Part shown: positions 43,901 to 58,900 of the stretch, piece by piece
Layout of the letters: the number at the start of each line of letters is the position of its first letter
Numbering within the stretch: the first letter of the stretch is position 1
NCBI RefSeq assembly: GCF_040054535.1
Contig: NC_090796.1
Coordinates: 11,884,001 to 11,948,000 of the forward strand
Reading direction: 5' to 3'
DNA from: Antennarius striatus
Lineage: Eukaryota; Chordata; Actinopteri; Lophiiformes; Antennariidae
Length of the DNA: 64,000 nucleotides
Program-made: the position numbers and the translations under genes
Notes under the pieces: generated by a model
Seen by the model: only the letters and a program-made list of their open reading frames with translations
Told to the model about the DNA's origin: nothing
Databases searched by the model: none

Positions 43901-46900
43901 ACAGATTTATCATCTTGTAGCACAAGATCCCATATGCATAGAGCATTAGTAATGATTTCAGTTGCAGACTTGATTCACGACTCTGAAAAGCATTACACTC
44001 CTTACTTGAAGTACTTTGTTGATGGCGGAATCACAGATAAGCTTCTCCCACTGTTGACGTGCCTGTCTGGAGGCCAAATCCAGTCCTATGCCATGTGCTC
44101 CTTTAACATTCAATAGAACTATATTACATATGTAAATTTCAATAAGCCTCTTTAACACACAATGACTTTTACTATTAAAACATACTTTATATACTGTATG
44201 AAAGAACATTTCTATCTTGCATTAATACTAGAATAGAGGGAGCAGATTCTGCACTTATGCATTCCAAATGTTATGAAGAGTAGAGTATAACTTTATTTAT
44301 CCCTTAAGGAGGTTTTGTCAGGGAAATTAATTTCCCCGTCGCACACAGCACAGTAAGTACACAAAACGCAGAAAAAGCAAACAGAAAGCACCAGCTCATA
44401 GAAGTTAGTACAACACCAAATAGAAAGATAAATAAATAACCCATCAAGAATATACAAATAGAAAATCATAAATGGGTATAGAGATAAAAACAAAAACAAA
44501 AAAGAACCAAAAAAAAAAAAAGCCAGAGAAACACAAGCCAGAGAAACTTCTCAAGAACGTGGAATGTAAGAAGGTGGTTTTTTTTTTTTAAAATTTGTGC
44601 AGATATTCTTGCTATGTTTTTAACATTGCACATTTGCAAGCTAAGTAACATTTTCCATTATTTATCACCAAAAGCATACATTAAATATTTTAAAGCATTA
44701 AGTATTGAAGAGTTAGACAAATAATTTAATGAAGTTCTCAGGAGACTATCCCACTTTAAAATATCTCTGTGTTCGGAAGTGCATGTCTTTGAAGGTGATT
44801 ATTTGTACACTAGTGTACTGGCATTTACCCGGGAAATATTATAAGATCTTAAGGTATGACATATGACATACAGATCCATCCCTGCTTCTATTCATATAGG
44901 ATCCAATGTGGGAAATGTTTCTGTACATTTCAGGGATCGATTTTACTGTAAAAAAAAAAATTGTATCACCTGTGATGAATTCTGTGCAGGTATTGAGAAT
45001 CAAATGAATTGTAACAGCTATGTTGTCCATATTCTGATCCAATGTTTTCCCCAACACACGCATGTCCTTATCAAGGTGGTTCCACAGAAAGTTGACGACA
45101 TCATTGGGTCTGGGGTGGATCATGTCAGCAACTCCCTGCAACAAAAATAGTTTATTATGCAATGTTATCATTTTTAAAATTTATGTGTCAAATTTGGTAT
45201 AAATTTAGCTGAAGTCTGACTTTTTGATTTGTTATGGTGCCTTGAAGCATTGCAAGGTGTGTTAACAGCCGTAGGACGCAGGACTGAGCGTAAGTCATCT
45301 GTCGGTTAGGAGCTTCGGACCTCATTTCAGCTTCTCCTAGTATGTGTCCTGTGCGAGTTTGATCTCTGATACTTTAAATACACAAGAAGGAGAAGAAAAG
45401 AAACACATTTTGACTGACAATGCTGTGACCAAGATGGTTACCTGAATTCTTGAATTATAAGTTTGTACCCTTGGTCTGTGTGCTTAGTGAATCCAATGAC
45501 TGGGCTATGATTATAGCCACCAACTGGAACACCACAGTCCGGACATTTTGAGACATGCACCGGTCTACCACACTAGGAAACAATACAGAAACATGTAATT
45601 TATTATTTCTTGGATTTCTCTGCTCACAAAATGTTTGCCATGAGGGATAAAAAAACAAAGCACATACTTCTCCGACAAAGATAGGATGTCCATTGTTACA
45701 ATCTGCAAATTAAGTAAAAGAAATCATGTACATCACAATGGGCAATTCATGCAGAAGAAACAATGGCATAAATGTTCCCCTGTAATCTAAAATACCTACA
45801 GTACAACTGTGCCTTCCTTTCTCTAGTCAACCACTGCCTTGCTTCACTTGTGTGGTCATCGGGCATGGTTGGTAGAAAGGAGTTCTAGGGGGAAAAGTAC
45901 CGAATGAGTGATGCACTCATTAAAACTACTTCCTTTCAGATTTATGAGGAAATGCGTTGGTGTTTCCTCAAAAATGCAATATCTTTCATCCAAGTAAAGT
46001 GTCTTACTGTTACATTCTGAGGTTGGAAGGCTATCTGGTAGAGAGGAACCAACAGAGGGTTTCCACTAAGAAGAACAGCATCCAGATGGACCAGTAGGTC
46101 CAGGAGGGTTTGTCTTTGAGACAAAAGACCTGCACTGAGGTGGAGGCTTGAGCCTTCTCCACCGATCTGATTTGACAGAAGTGCCCTGCAGAAATCTATG
46201 AATTCCTTTGACCCAGCATGTTTCAGGAGCTTTTCCACTCTTCCAATCTCCTGTAAGTCCATGCAGTCAAACACTTTAAAAACCAAACGTAACTTTACAA
46301 CAAACACAATATGCATTGATATCATGAGAAAAATACCTGTGAAGAGGGATGTACTTTGATATCAAGTGATTTGTACCGGCAGGTGACCTGTCTAAACAAG
46401 GCTAGAGCCAGGAGGCTGATTTGGGAACCTCTCAGCTTCTACACAGAAAATAGCAAGAGAAAGATGTAAAAGAAGGAAACAAAAAATCCAGATGTTCAAA
46501 AATCTAAATACAGGTGAAAAACAATGTTGTCAAGAGTCTAAAAACTGAACGATAATGACTCGGCTTCTCTTTACGTAACAACAGATCAAGATTTCCTATA
46601 GGGCGGCACGGTGGAGCAGTCGGGAGCACTGTCACGGCACAGGGTTTGAGTCCCGCTCTGTGTGGAGTTTGTATGTTCTCCCCGTGTTAGTGTGGGTTCT
46701 CTCCGGGTTCTCCTCCCACCTCCAAAAACATGTGCTTCAGGTTAATTGGCCAGTAGGTGTGAGTGTGTTCTTAATGGGTCAAATTTGTCGACAAATCATG
46801 AGTCCACTTGCTCATAACTTCACCATAGTGTTTACAAATAATGTAGGTAGCCCTTTCAATGGGACGTTTTGTAATGCATTTCCAATGATTTATTATGGTA

Positions 46901-49900
46901 GTAACTATATACAAAGTGTGTTCTAATGCACCATACCGACAGTCATTATATATTATAAATGTGACCAATTATTAATTCTAATTTCAATGTTGCATGCTCT
47001 GATCTAGAAGTTGACAAACAGTGCTCTTAATATGAAGTGTTTCAAGTTATTCAATGCATTGTTTGTTCAATCAAAGAACCTTTCTGACCTCTAGAGGTCA
47101 TAAGGAGACATGACCGTGATCACTGTCTCATACTCCAGTTTTGGTCCTCCTAATAGTTTTGGAGTCTCTCTGACCTTTATCTCTGTAATGAAGGCATCAG
47201 ATCTGTTTTCCAGTAGAACCCTGGACACAGCCTGTCTCATATGATGGTACAGCGTCCCACAGCAGAGGAAGTGGTCCACATTAATTGAAAGCATCCGCTT
47301 TGAGAAAAAGAAACGTTTAAGTGTAAAAAAAAGGACTGTATATTCTCAAAATGACAAAAGAGACAATAATATAAAAGTAACACAAAAATACTAGCAGATC
47401 ATCACATAGGCCCAAAATGAACATTGCTGCATTTATGAGAATGTGCTAAAACCCTTTCATTATGCAAAGGGGTTGAATGAACGTTGAATTTATTTGTCTT
47501 CAACTGCTATTGTGACCATAATTGGAATAATAATAAATGCTCTTCATTATAAAACAGACTTGAAAAATACTGTACCATGTATTTTTTTCAGACAAATTGA
47601 TTCAGAACCATGATGGCAATCAGTCATTTGTATTTCTTAAAAAAAAAAATCAGTTTTGAATATTTGCTTGTATTGTCTGGTAGTGACACAATTATCACTA
47701 CATTAATCATCCATCCATCACTGACCGTCTGTTACTCAATGTGGTTTTTTCTGATGCTTCCCAACACTTTACTGACAGTGTTGACATATCTAAATACTGT
47801 ATGATCAGTCTTTCCAGACAAAACCCCTCAACTAAACCAAAAAGGACTATTTCTAGTAGATGAAAACTTCTGACATAAACAATGCCCTGTTCTGTGCTCC
47901 ATCTGTGATAAAAACTTTTAAATACCTGAAGTCGCAGGAGATCTGGGGGGAAAAGCCATCTCCAGGCTGGATTGTTCATCATGGACAGCATGTAGTCCGT
48001 ACCATAGAGTTTATAGAGAACTCGAAGAAGGTAGACCCGGTACCAGCCATTACCACTGTACTCACACACCGCCCTGACCTGCTGCAGGTAGTGAACTTCC
48101 ATAAAATGTCTGCCTGCATTTCCAAAAGACATTTGAAAATGTGAAATTGAAATTTATTTGCCATTCATTGGAACTTATTCCAGAAAATAAAATCTCCTTT
48201 TAAGGTGTGAGCTCTTCAACAATACACACAATCTTAATGATGATGATTTCAGTCTAAACTACCAGCATTACACACCTTGAACTGCAGCTTTCTCCAGAAG
48301 CCGTGCAGCAGTGCTCAGGCATATTCTCAGCTTGGCAATGTTGAGCAGGAATTCTGCAGGGTCTTCTTTTCTGTCCGAAGTCTGGTTCCTGGCAACTCGG
48401 CTCAGGAATCTAGTTTCTGCTTCCATTTTCTGTTCTCCAGGCTCTTCCACTTCCCTTGCTTCTGAGCACAAAAGAAAATCCTGACAGAAAGACAAAAATA
48501 TTATAGTTAACCACTCAAGGCAGTTAATGGAGCCATTTTTCTGTCTGGTTTGCAAAGAATAGCAGGTAAAATAAAACCTCAAAATAAAAAAGTAAGTATA
48601 CTACTTACCATCAAACTTCAGGCCAAGAAAAAAAATAGCAACAAACATAATAATACTGATTATCATCACTCTGAGGTCGTGCAGACACCAAAGGTCTAGG
48701 ACTTTTACCTGGAAGCAGTTGACAAACAGCCGATAGAGTTCAGTGTGATCCTCTGGGCTCAGAAAATTCGTCTTCAGATCCTTTAGGTAGGAGTGAATGT
48801 GAGCCTTTACCTCGACAAAACTGAAAGATATATTCTGATTTAAATACAGTTTCTAGAAAAGTGTTACTGTAGTTATGATGAATAGAAATTTTAGACATTT
48901 TTGTTGAATGTATTTTAGGCAGCAAAAATTTAGTTGAGGACACAAAAGCTCCAATATAGCTGAATTTGGGATGATATAGTAGACAGTAATCTTATTCATT
49001 TGTGAATGCAAGCAAATTTACATGGACATGGCCAAAATAAGTTGTTGAAAAAATGTATAACAAATTATTCCTGCAGAAACACGAAAAACAGAACAATTTT
49101 AAGAATTAAAGGAATAAATTTATGAAAATTCAGAATTATTTGTTTTATTTGTAAAGTAATGGCATCGCTTCACTGGGGAAAGTTGGATGAACCTCTTTAT
49201 ATCCCAGCTGCCACCTGTGAATTATGCCTACAGTGTAAGACTTAATCAAATCTTCAACCTAATTTAGCAAAGGGAGAAATCTGTATTTTTTGTACAGAAT
49301 CAACATATTACATGCAAACTAAAATAAATTGATCAAAAATAGTATTTTTTCTTATGAATGGGCTCAAATAACCATTTGTTTATTTATTTTATTTATTTAT
49401 TTGAAAGGGAGAGTGTACATTTCTAACATAAATGCTGCCACTTAATGCACTGTATCAGAATGTAGTTTCGAGCTAATTCACATCTGTAGTCCCTTGGTGG
49501 GTCACATTAACAATACAACAAAAAAGATAAAACAACATACAAGAAAAATCTGAACTTAACAGTCACAACAGCGACACACACCTGCATGCAAACCCCATTC
49601 CTCCCACATCCACAACCACACCCATCCACACACAAAAGGGACATGATTTAAAGTCAATTTCATTGCAAAAATTGTATTGGAAGAAAAAGTTCTTATAATT
49701 TAAAAGTTCCTATAATTTTCCCTGTACTTGTTCTTTTCTTATACAGGTAGTCGTCGACTTACGACCTATGCAACTTACGACCGACCGACTTTACGACCAC
49801 AATGTCCGGGCAACGCGGGCATTCCCTCCAGCCACAGTACTCACACTCTGAGACTCCCGCGCTCTCTTCAGTCACCACGGCGCACACACGCTGTTCAGTC

Positions 49901-52900
49901 ACAGTGTGAGATCAATAGCCCAGCCCACTACTGATGGGCTGGGCTGCTTAGGAGGCTGTGACGGAGAAATGTATGAATGGCGTATGGAAAAACTGTCAAG
50001 CGTTACGTCAACTCTTCTGCTGGATTTGAAAGTGATGAAGAACTTGATCAGATTCGGGAGAAAATAATGAAACTGGCAAAAAACCTCTCCTTGGAGAACT
50101 TACGAATGATCGTGCTGTAAGAACTGATCGCGCTGGAAGAAGACAGAGTGGAAGAAGAAGAGAGAAGAGAAGCAGAGAAAGAAGAGGAGGAAACAGAAAA
50201 AATGTTCACCACCAAAGGTTTGTCAGAAGGCTTTTCCCTGTTAAATAAACTCCGTGCACACTTTGAAGGAATGGACATAGAACATAGAAACATTTGCAAG
50301 GATTGAATGGATGGCAAACGACGCTTTCCGTCCATATCGTGAAATTTATGAGGAGAAAAAGAAACGAACAATTCAGACAAAGCTCACAATGTTTATGAAA
50401 AGATCGTCTCCCGCTCCCACCAACCCACGTGCTGCCCCGGCTGACGATCCGGACGACCCACAGCCAAGCACCAGCGCTGCTGGATTGAATTTTTACTTAA
50501 GAGTCGATTTACGACAAAGTCGAATTACAACCGATCTGTCAGGACCAATCGCGGTCGTAAGTCGACGACTACCTGTATTAATAATCTGCTATTATTATTT
50601 TAAATGAGAAAATTGCTTGAGTGTTTTCTTGATTTATGTGCTCACCTGTGTTGCAGCAGCAGTTTTGGCAACACTGATCGCACCACTGGACTGTTATCCA
50701 CACATTCTAGGAAGGGAGTGAGATTTCTGGTCCTGTATGTATCTCCTGCATGCCAAGAAAAAAGGGTTAATACCTTGTTTTCACATCTGTTATCTAGCTA
50801 CAATATTATTATAGACTTGACTAACACTGACTTACCAGTGGCAGAAACCAGCAAGGAGAAGAGCAAGTCCACCACTCCCTCTTTGGGTTTCTGCCCTTCT
50901 GATAAAGAGAATCTAGACACCACTTCTAGGAAGAATGAATTACAGTAATCCCTGATAGCTGACTGCTGCTGAAGCGCCGCCCTGAACCATGAAGGAAAGA
51001 TATTGACAAGCATGAATATTTGTTAGTCATCAACTAAAAAAAACAACAATCATACTCTTTTGTTTTAATTCAAGAACCATCTTTCAGAAAATATAATAAC
51101 AGATTTCTCATTCTAACCTTATATCACAAATTGCTAGTTCATTAATAAAAATTGAGTTAAATCAACTGAAATTCAGTTCAGAGGTGTGTTTTCGTCCACC
51201 AAAAGAATTTGTCACATTTTTCTGTCTCCATTCAACACCATTAGTCTCTGATAGTCTCTATTAGCTTGACCATGTGATGGAAGCGTAAACCAAAAAAGTT
51301 CTGGGCTCTAGCAATCATCTCCCGCTAGCTTGGTGCAGGCACAGGGCTTAATAGTAATTAATTCTCATAAGTTTAATAATTATCCAGTCAATTTTAACTC
51401 ACTTGATTGGGTAGGAAACACAGGGATTGAAGTCAGGTGGCAGGTCAATCCTACACTGAGGGCAAGCCCTTCTCTGTGCCTGAATGCACTGCTGGAGGCA
51501 CGTTAAACAGACGACGTGCTGGCAAGGCAGGATGGACGGATCTGTGAGCTCCTCAAGGCAAACAGGACAGGAAATGCCAAACCTTTAAGGAGCAAAATAT
51601 CATGAGATAAATATGACATTTAGCTTAATCTTGCTTACAATGCATTTCAGTTCAGTTGAACTAAATAAAAATTTTAAAGGCAGTTCATGACCTTAGATCC
51701 CTACTGATGCACTCTTCATGAAGAGAATTGAGGATCCTAATCAGCTGTCTGAGTGTGTCGATGCTCCGTATATCTCGTGACTCCTGCATCAGCTGTTGAA
51801 AAAACATTTACCAAAAATATTTGACAATTCGTCTTTCTTGCTCATCTTTTGCCCGCCTGGCCATGTACAATAATAAAAACAGTTTACTTATGTTGTTTAC
51901 TTGGAAATCCAGAGGAATTTATAACCACATTTCCTGCTAGTCGTGAGAAATCTCTTGCCTCCCCTCTGGTTGTTAAAGTCCCAAGATTGTTTTCACTGAA
52001 TTTGCTGTTTATAACATTTCTATAGCAGGAAGGTAGCAAGCTAAATAGGAAAAACATTAAATCATTTACAACTTACAACATTCATGTGAAGGTTGCAGTG
52101 TTTGAGAGCGACTTCTTTCAATCTTGACTCATTCTCTTTAATTCTATAAATGATGTGCTGGATGAAAGCTGCAACAACTTGCATGCCGTGCCACAGTGAC
52201 CTGAAATGGTAAATTAGCTTACAATTTAAAATACAGTAACCTTATCGCACTGAAAATTGTTTTCTCAATGCAGATCTTGAGCAATGCTCACCTGAGACCA
52301 TTCAGACTTTGCAGGCAGCTAGGATTACAGAGTGCACTATATTTATGACCAAAAGCTCTATCAAGGCAAGGTTGGAGAAACTCCACTCTGTTCATAAAGG
52401 ACATGCATTCTTCCAGGGATGTCACAGTCATTAGCTTGGTCTTTTCAACACAGATACCAAGTGCTAAAATGTCCTCCGCCTGTTAACAATTAAAAACATT
52501 AGCATTGTTATAGTAAGAATTCTAACAGCTAAAGGACATTAATGTTGACACAAGCTTGTACATTTTCATATGTTAGTATATTATACTGAACCAACAATTG
52601 AAAATTGTGCCTGCTGTATATTGCTTTGCAAACATTCGTTAAGAAATGTAAAAAATGATGATGCAGAAAATCATGACAAAATGGCATTCACACCATTTCT
52701 TTGGGCTCTGTTGTTGACCCCTGCTGAAATACGTCAGTGGCTAGTTGGGGCTCCAGCGAAAATATGTGGCTGAGTGTGTCCAGTCTGAGGGAAAAATGTT
52801 TAGCAGCAACCATGATCCAAGCAGGAGAGAGGTCAGTCACAACCCCCATGGATGTCTGAAGCTCAGACACACAGCCCATCATAGCCCGGGTGAACACCTG

Positions 52901-55900
52901 CAAATGATATGTGTACATAGTCAAGACGATTTGGCAGTTCCCAAAATATTTCTTATCTAAATGCATGATATAGAAATTTCTATACCCTCAGCTCATCATT
53001 AGACTTGACTTTCAAAAAAAGCAGCAGAAAGTCTTTTAGGAAGTGGCAGCCGTACTCCAATCTCTCTTCAGCAGAAAGTTTCTGTAAATGACTGCCAATT
53101 CTGCTGTTGTTGAAAGAGCTCACAAATTGGAGAATCCTCTCAGTGCCATCACTTCTTGTTACTGAGGATCAGTAAAAGCCACACCAAAAAGTAGAAATTA
53201 TAGACAGAGTATCATAGAAAAGAATAATACTTTATTTCAAACATTAAGACGTTAAAAAAATGACAAACCTGGCATTAATTCTGACTCTTCCCATAGGTTG
53301 TTAAGTTGCATTCTGATGAGCCAGCTGAATGCAGCAGCACAAGGTTGTTCTTCGCCATCCAATATGAAATAGTGCTGCACAAGAACCTCCTGATCTGACG
53401 TACTAGAAATTGTTTCAAATAACATTATTCCCTTTAAAATTATTCTCTTTACGATTAAATTGACTATGGGAAATATGAAGAATAGTCAATCCATAATACC
53501 TTAGGTTTTGGAGAGGTGTTAGGTCTAAACTCTGTGAATCGGCCATGATGTCAAGCCACAGCTTTGCCATACAATGACTGATTCTGCCATCAGAGAGCAG
53601 ATCCAAATTTGCATACCTGTCCATAATTTCCAACATACTGACCAAGATTGGTGTAACAATGGACTGAAGATGGCGCCATAGGGTATGTCTGTCAGGGAAA
53701 GACAAACAAGGCATCTGAACTTGATCAAATCACTCTCTTAAGAAATTGTATCAAGACATTCAAATATAAAAAGATTCAAATTGATTTTGCTGATAGCATT
53801 ACTTGTCTTACAATAAAAGTTTACCTCACTGTTCCTCCCTCCTGTAGAGCTTGTCGTTTCTTGGCCTCCTTGCTCACCCACTCCTTAGGAGACAACATCT
53901 TTTCTTCTCTACAAGCCAAAACTTCTGCCAGTCTCTTTAACAACACTTCCTGAAAGCAAACTTTAAAATATATATATGAAAACCAGTCAGAGATGCAACA
54001 AAACTGAATGCATATACCAGGTCATATTGTCTGTTACACACAAAATGAAAAACAACTTAAATTATACGGAGAGTGACTGATAGATTGATCAGCAAATTCT
54101 GTGGGAGAAAACACATTCTGGTTTAACAGACAGATTAAAAAGTCTTTCTAATGGCTAGATTTACCTGCAATATGCCCTTGACCAGTTTTAAGAAGAGTCA
54201 GAAGGATGCCTATCCTTTGTATGCTTCTTGATGTCACATCAGTGGTATCTCTCAGCAAACTTACAGCTTTTTGGATACATGATCTCACTAGGGATATGCT
54301 ATGGAGATGTGCTCTGTCTGCCTACACAAACACAAGTAAACAAAATTCAAGTTAAAAGTAGAAAATGTGATACAGATGCTCCCGTCACACTTGTTTCCTC
54401 TTTATCCCATATTTGTATGTACCTGGAAGTTCTTCCTGATGGTTTCTTGATCTTCATGGTGCTCTATTGCAGACAAAGAACATGGTTTACTTTTAAAGAA
54501 CAAATGGCCTAGAGAACAGAAAAACCACGTTCTTTCAAATATGCATTACAAGACACAGTTTCCAGGCAAGAGGATATGCATTCTACCTGATGAAGTTGGG
54601 TTGAGTAAGTTGCTAATGAGAGTTCCACAGAAATCCAACAGGTTTACACTCATATCCTCTGACTCCCTCAGGTCATCAATATGCACTGAATGCCAGAGTC
54701 CTTTGAAGAAATAAAGAGAACGTGGCTTAAATGTTATCTTGAATCAAGAATAATGCAGTCAGCAATTAAGTTGGTTCCATTAACCTCATACTCACCTCCT
54801 TGGAAACCAATATACTGAGATTGACTTGGAATCCTGGAAACCTTCACTATGAAAATCACCCAACAGGTCCGACCCTCTATTGACATCACATAATTCAGGG
54901 TACAATATCTAAAGCAAGATAAAATCAAAAACACATCTCAGACACCTATGATGTCTTTTGTGGACTGACCATAACATCAAATACCGTTCTCTTAAGGATC
55001 TTGAAAATGTGGCCTACTTTGCTGATGCTATGAGCTCATCACTGCAGTGGGATTCTTCAAGGTCCATCTGAATTAACAGCATGTGGAGAGAATGTCCAGC
55101 ATCCTTAAGGAAGCCCCTGTCAAAGAGAGGTCAATAATAAAATGTTAACTGGACAAATACAAAATAACTAAGTAATGCTATATTTTATGTTACTGACAAG
55201 TTGCTACCTTATTTTGTTGCAAAAGGAAACTTCAGTGTCAAACTGATGGAGTGAAATCAGGAGGATATTGTCTTTATGCAGTCTGAGAGAATGGGCTAGA
55301 ATCTTGACATCTGATCTCGTCAACAAGCTGGAGAATGTAGTCATCTAGGAAAAGTCAAAAAGTGGACATTAGTACCAAAAGACTTAAGGATTGCAAATAT
55401 GTTGTCAAATTAAATGAGGAGAAATGGAATGATGACTACCTCTAGAAACCTGGTGGATTGGTGGTACTTGCTGAGGAAATCCTGCAGGAAATCTCGGAGA
55501 GAATGATGATGCTGTTGCTGAAAGTACAATCTCTGGAGGTTTTCCTTTTCCTGGTTTTCTAAACTTGAATATTTGAGTCTCAACACAGCATCAGGAGTGG
55601 CACAGTTCAACAACAGACATTTAGCTAAACCAAAGATTTCATCTTCCTGGTTTCTCCAATTGTATTCATGATCAATTTTTGTCTCCATCATGTCTTCATC
55701 CGTAGACATAATTTTGTTCATCTCTTCACTTATTTCTGTCATTTCATCATCATTCTTTTCCACTGATACAATTTCTTGTTCCTTTCCAATGATCTCTTTG
55801 TCCGTTGTATCATCCATCTGGTCACAATCTTCATCAGTTATCTCTGCCTGTCCATTTGGATTTGATTCATATCTTCCACTTGGTTTATCTGCCTCAAGTG

Positions 55901-58900
55901 AGTAACCTTTTTCAATTTGTTGATGTTGTCTTACTGCATGTCCTTCAGCATTTTGTGCTTTCCTTTGTAGTGCTTGCAAGAGAGCACTGGCAAACGCATC
56001 ACCATGGTAGCCAACAAAAATGTCAGAAACCTCGAAATCTTCTGAGGCATCTGCAAATTCCTTCACCCACTCCTTCAGTTTGTGGAGAACCCCGTGTTGC
56101 CACGGTTCCAGATCAGTGCTCCTATCCAGTACGTGTTTTTCAAGTCTGTTGATGAGGGGCACAGGAAAATGTTCATAGACTTTCTTCTGGTCTTCCACTA
56201 CCACCAATCGGAAGTTTGTATGAACACGACATTTTACTCTGTGGGAGCCCAGACCAAGATCAACATATTGCTGGTTACTGAGGTAAACATAGTACTGATT
56301 CAGGACATCATACAGGCTTTCATAAAGATTTTGCATGTTGAGGAGGATGGTAGTACGCCCAGTCTCCATGCAAATTTTCACCCGATTAACATTTCGGCAG
56401 ATTTGTGTATATTCCTGATCCTTTGGGAATCCAGAACCAAACACAATTTCAGGTGTTGCACAGTCCTTTTTGGAAAAAATGTGTTGTTGAACGATATGGA
56501 GTGCGGCATTGTTGGTGGTCAGCAATAGCACGTAACGGCTCTCCTGCTCTGTGTCACGATCAAGACTTTTTTTCACCATTTGCAAAGTGGTGGGTCTGGG
56601 AATTTCATCGATGTTTTGGAGAACTTCTTGGAAAAATACAACAGGGTCAAAACCCATGGGTTGTCCACTGAAGTTGCGCAAGATGGCTTCTACCAATTGC
56701 CCACTGTGTGGTTCTTGCTGTGTGGACTTCACTGAAAGAAAGAGCATTTTGACGAGGCTATAAAAGTCCCTTAGACCAAAGAACTGATTTTTTGAGGTCT
56801 CTTTACAGATACTCAAGAATGCCTTTGCCAAAGGTGGGAAGAGGTGTTTGATTTTCAGTAAAATTTGACTAGAAGATGAACAGATTCCTTTGGCAGTTTG
56901 CACAAGTTCATCTTCGCTCGGATCCCACCTCGACACAAATATTCCTCTGTTCATCTTTGCTGGGTCAAGTGCCCAGTTGGAAATGCCCACAAACCCAACC
57001 TTCATGTGTGGATCTGGTGTGTCACTGTCAATGCAACCATCCTCCAAAAGAGGATGAAGAGTCTTCAAGGGCATATGAGGAGAATCTTCTGCCAGTCCAA
57101 TCTCATCAAGTACCACCACTGACACATATTCATCTAAGTTTTTGTCCTTCTGAAAGCGAGCACAGTTCTTGAATGTCCCTATGATGCCTTCTGGACTTGA
57201 GTGGGGACTGCACTGAAAGGAGACCATATGAACTTGCTTGAGTGTCTTGAAAAGTTCACAGTGGGAGTTCTGGCCTTGCATTGCATCAGCAACCACAGTT
57301 TTAGCAAGAGATTTAGAACTGCCTGGTTTCCCAACTAGGAAGAGTGGGATCTTGAGCTCGATGCAAATCACCATGAGAAACACATTTTCTTTGAGTGCAA
57401 TATTTTTAGCAATGGTCTCCCTTGTCTGTATGTTCTGCAGGAAGAAGTCTTGACAGGATGAAATCTCATTCTGTAATGCTTCCGCAGAGCAGAAAGGGTC
57501 TGGAAAGTACTCACAAATTATGGAGAGATACTGCTCTTTGGTTACCAGAGATGGGTAGTAGCAGACTCCAACTGAAAGAATCAAGCACTTCAGTGTTTTA
57601 CCATCCTCTGTCAGATGAGAGCAACTGTTGAAAAGGACTTTGCTTTGCTGGTAAAACCAAACCAGCACCTTCATAGACCTTTCCACATCTCTTAGACTCA
57701 CAAAACTGCACTCGTCTTTCCGACTTCGCATATATTTCTGTGAAGCGCCTAGCACATTTGAAATAACATCTTCACAGGCTACTGGCAAATTATGGTCATG
57801 AATTTTCTTCCACACAATTTGTTTGATGTAGGAAAATTCAGTTGTATCATTCAACTGACCAAAATCCCATACCAAAGAAGCCATGCTTGGAGGCAGGGGA
57901 TGAACTCTGTAGACAAGCTGCCTCAGAGGGACTTTGCCAAAGCAGTCTTTTGTTTCATCGGCCCTCACCCTGTATCCTAAGCCTGCACGTTCCAAACGTT
58001 CCACCATTTCAGGTGAATGCTTCCTGTAAGGATTGCAAGCAGCTATTATTTTCAAACCGCTGCATTCCTTAAGAGGTTTACCTTTCGCTGTTTGGTCACA
58101 CAAGATTTCCTTGATGGCAAAAATGGCTTCTGTGGTGTTGGCTTCGTCAAAGAACAAAATGGTGTCCAACTTGTGCAACCTATAGTTCTTCTCAGCAAGT
58201 GCTTCTGCCTCCATCACCTTTTTGTAGATCATCTCAGCTGTCGTGCCACCATGTACCTTGACAAGTACCATGTTCTCCACAGGTCTTTCCTCTTTTTGTA
58301 GGTCACAAAGGAAACGAACTAATCTTGTTTTTCCACATCCAGTCTCTCCCATGATGACAACTGGAATTCCACAACGGAATCTCATATGTATAGCCAACAT
58401 CTTCATCACATTGTCAGCAGTGAGCTCATATGTTGGGTCTGGATCAAAATCTCTGCCCATTATTCCCTTTTGTGCACCAACAACACAGGAAATCTTTTTG
58501 ATTTTGTCTGGGCGTGGCAACAAATCAAAGTCTTCAGTGAACGAAATCCTTTGCCGTTTCAAACCTTCAAGAAGTATCTCTGACATCACATCTTCTATCA
58601 AAACTTTGCGGCTCTTGAGATCGACTGCATTGAGTCTGTTTTCATCCTGACACATCACAACATTGAAACCCAAAAAAGACATTGAGAATCTGTCTGCATT
58701 AAAGAAAATATATGGATGAGACTCATTTTCCCAATGTTTTCGAATTGTCAGCAGGCCAAGAAGGTCGTTCTCCAAACTGTTATCGATGTGCAGCACAGGA
58801 CTTTCATCAGAGGTGTTTAGTGATGGTGAAGCAAAATCTCTTGCCATTAGAATCATGAACTTCACAATGAAGCCCTTGAAACTAGGTAGCTGGTCAGCCA

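Noticed and set aside
50048..50380. Ser-rich 110-codon minus-strand ORF
   Set aside because: Antisense of the acidic transposase tail in the Tigger-like element.
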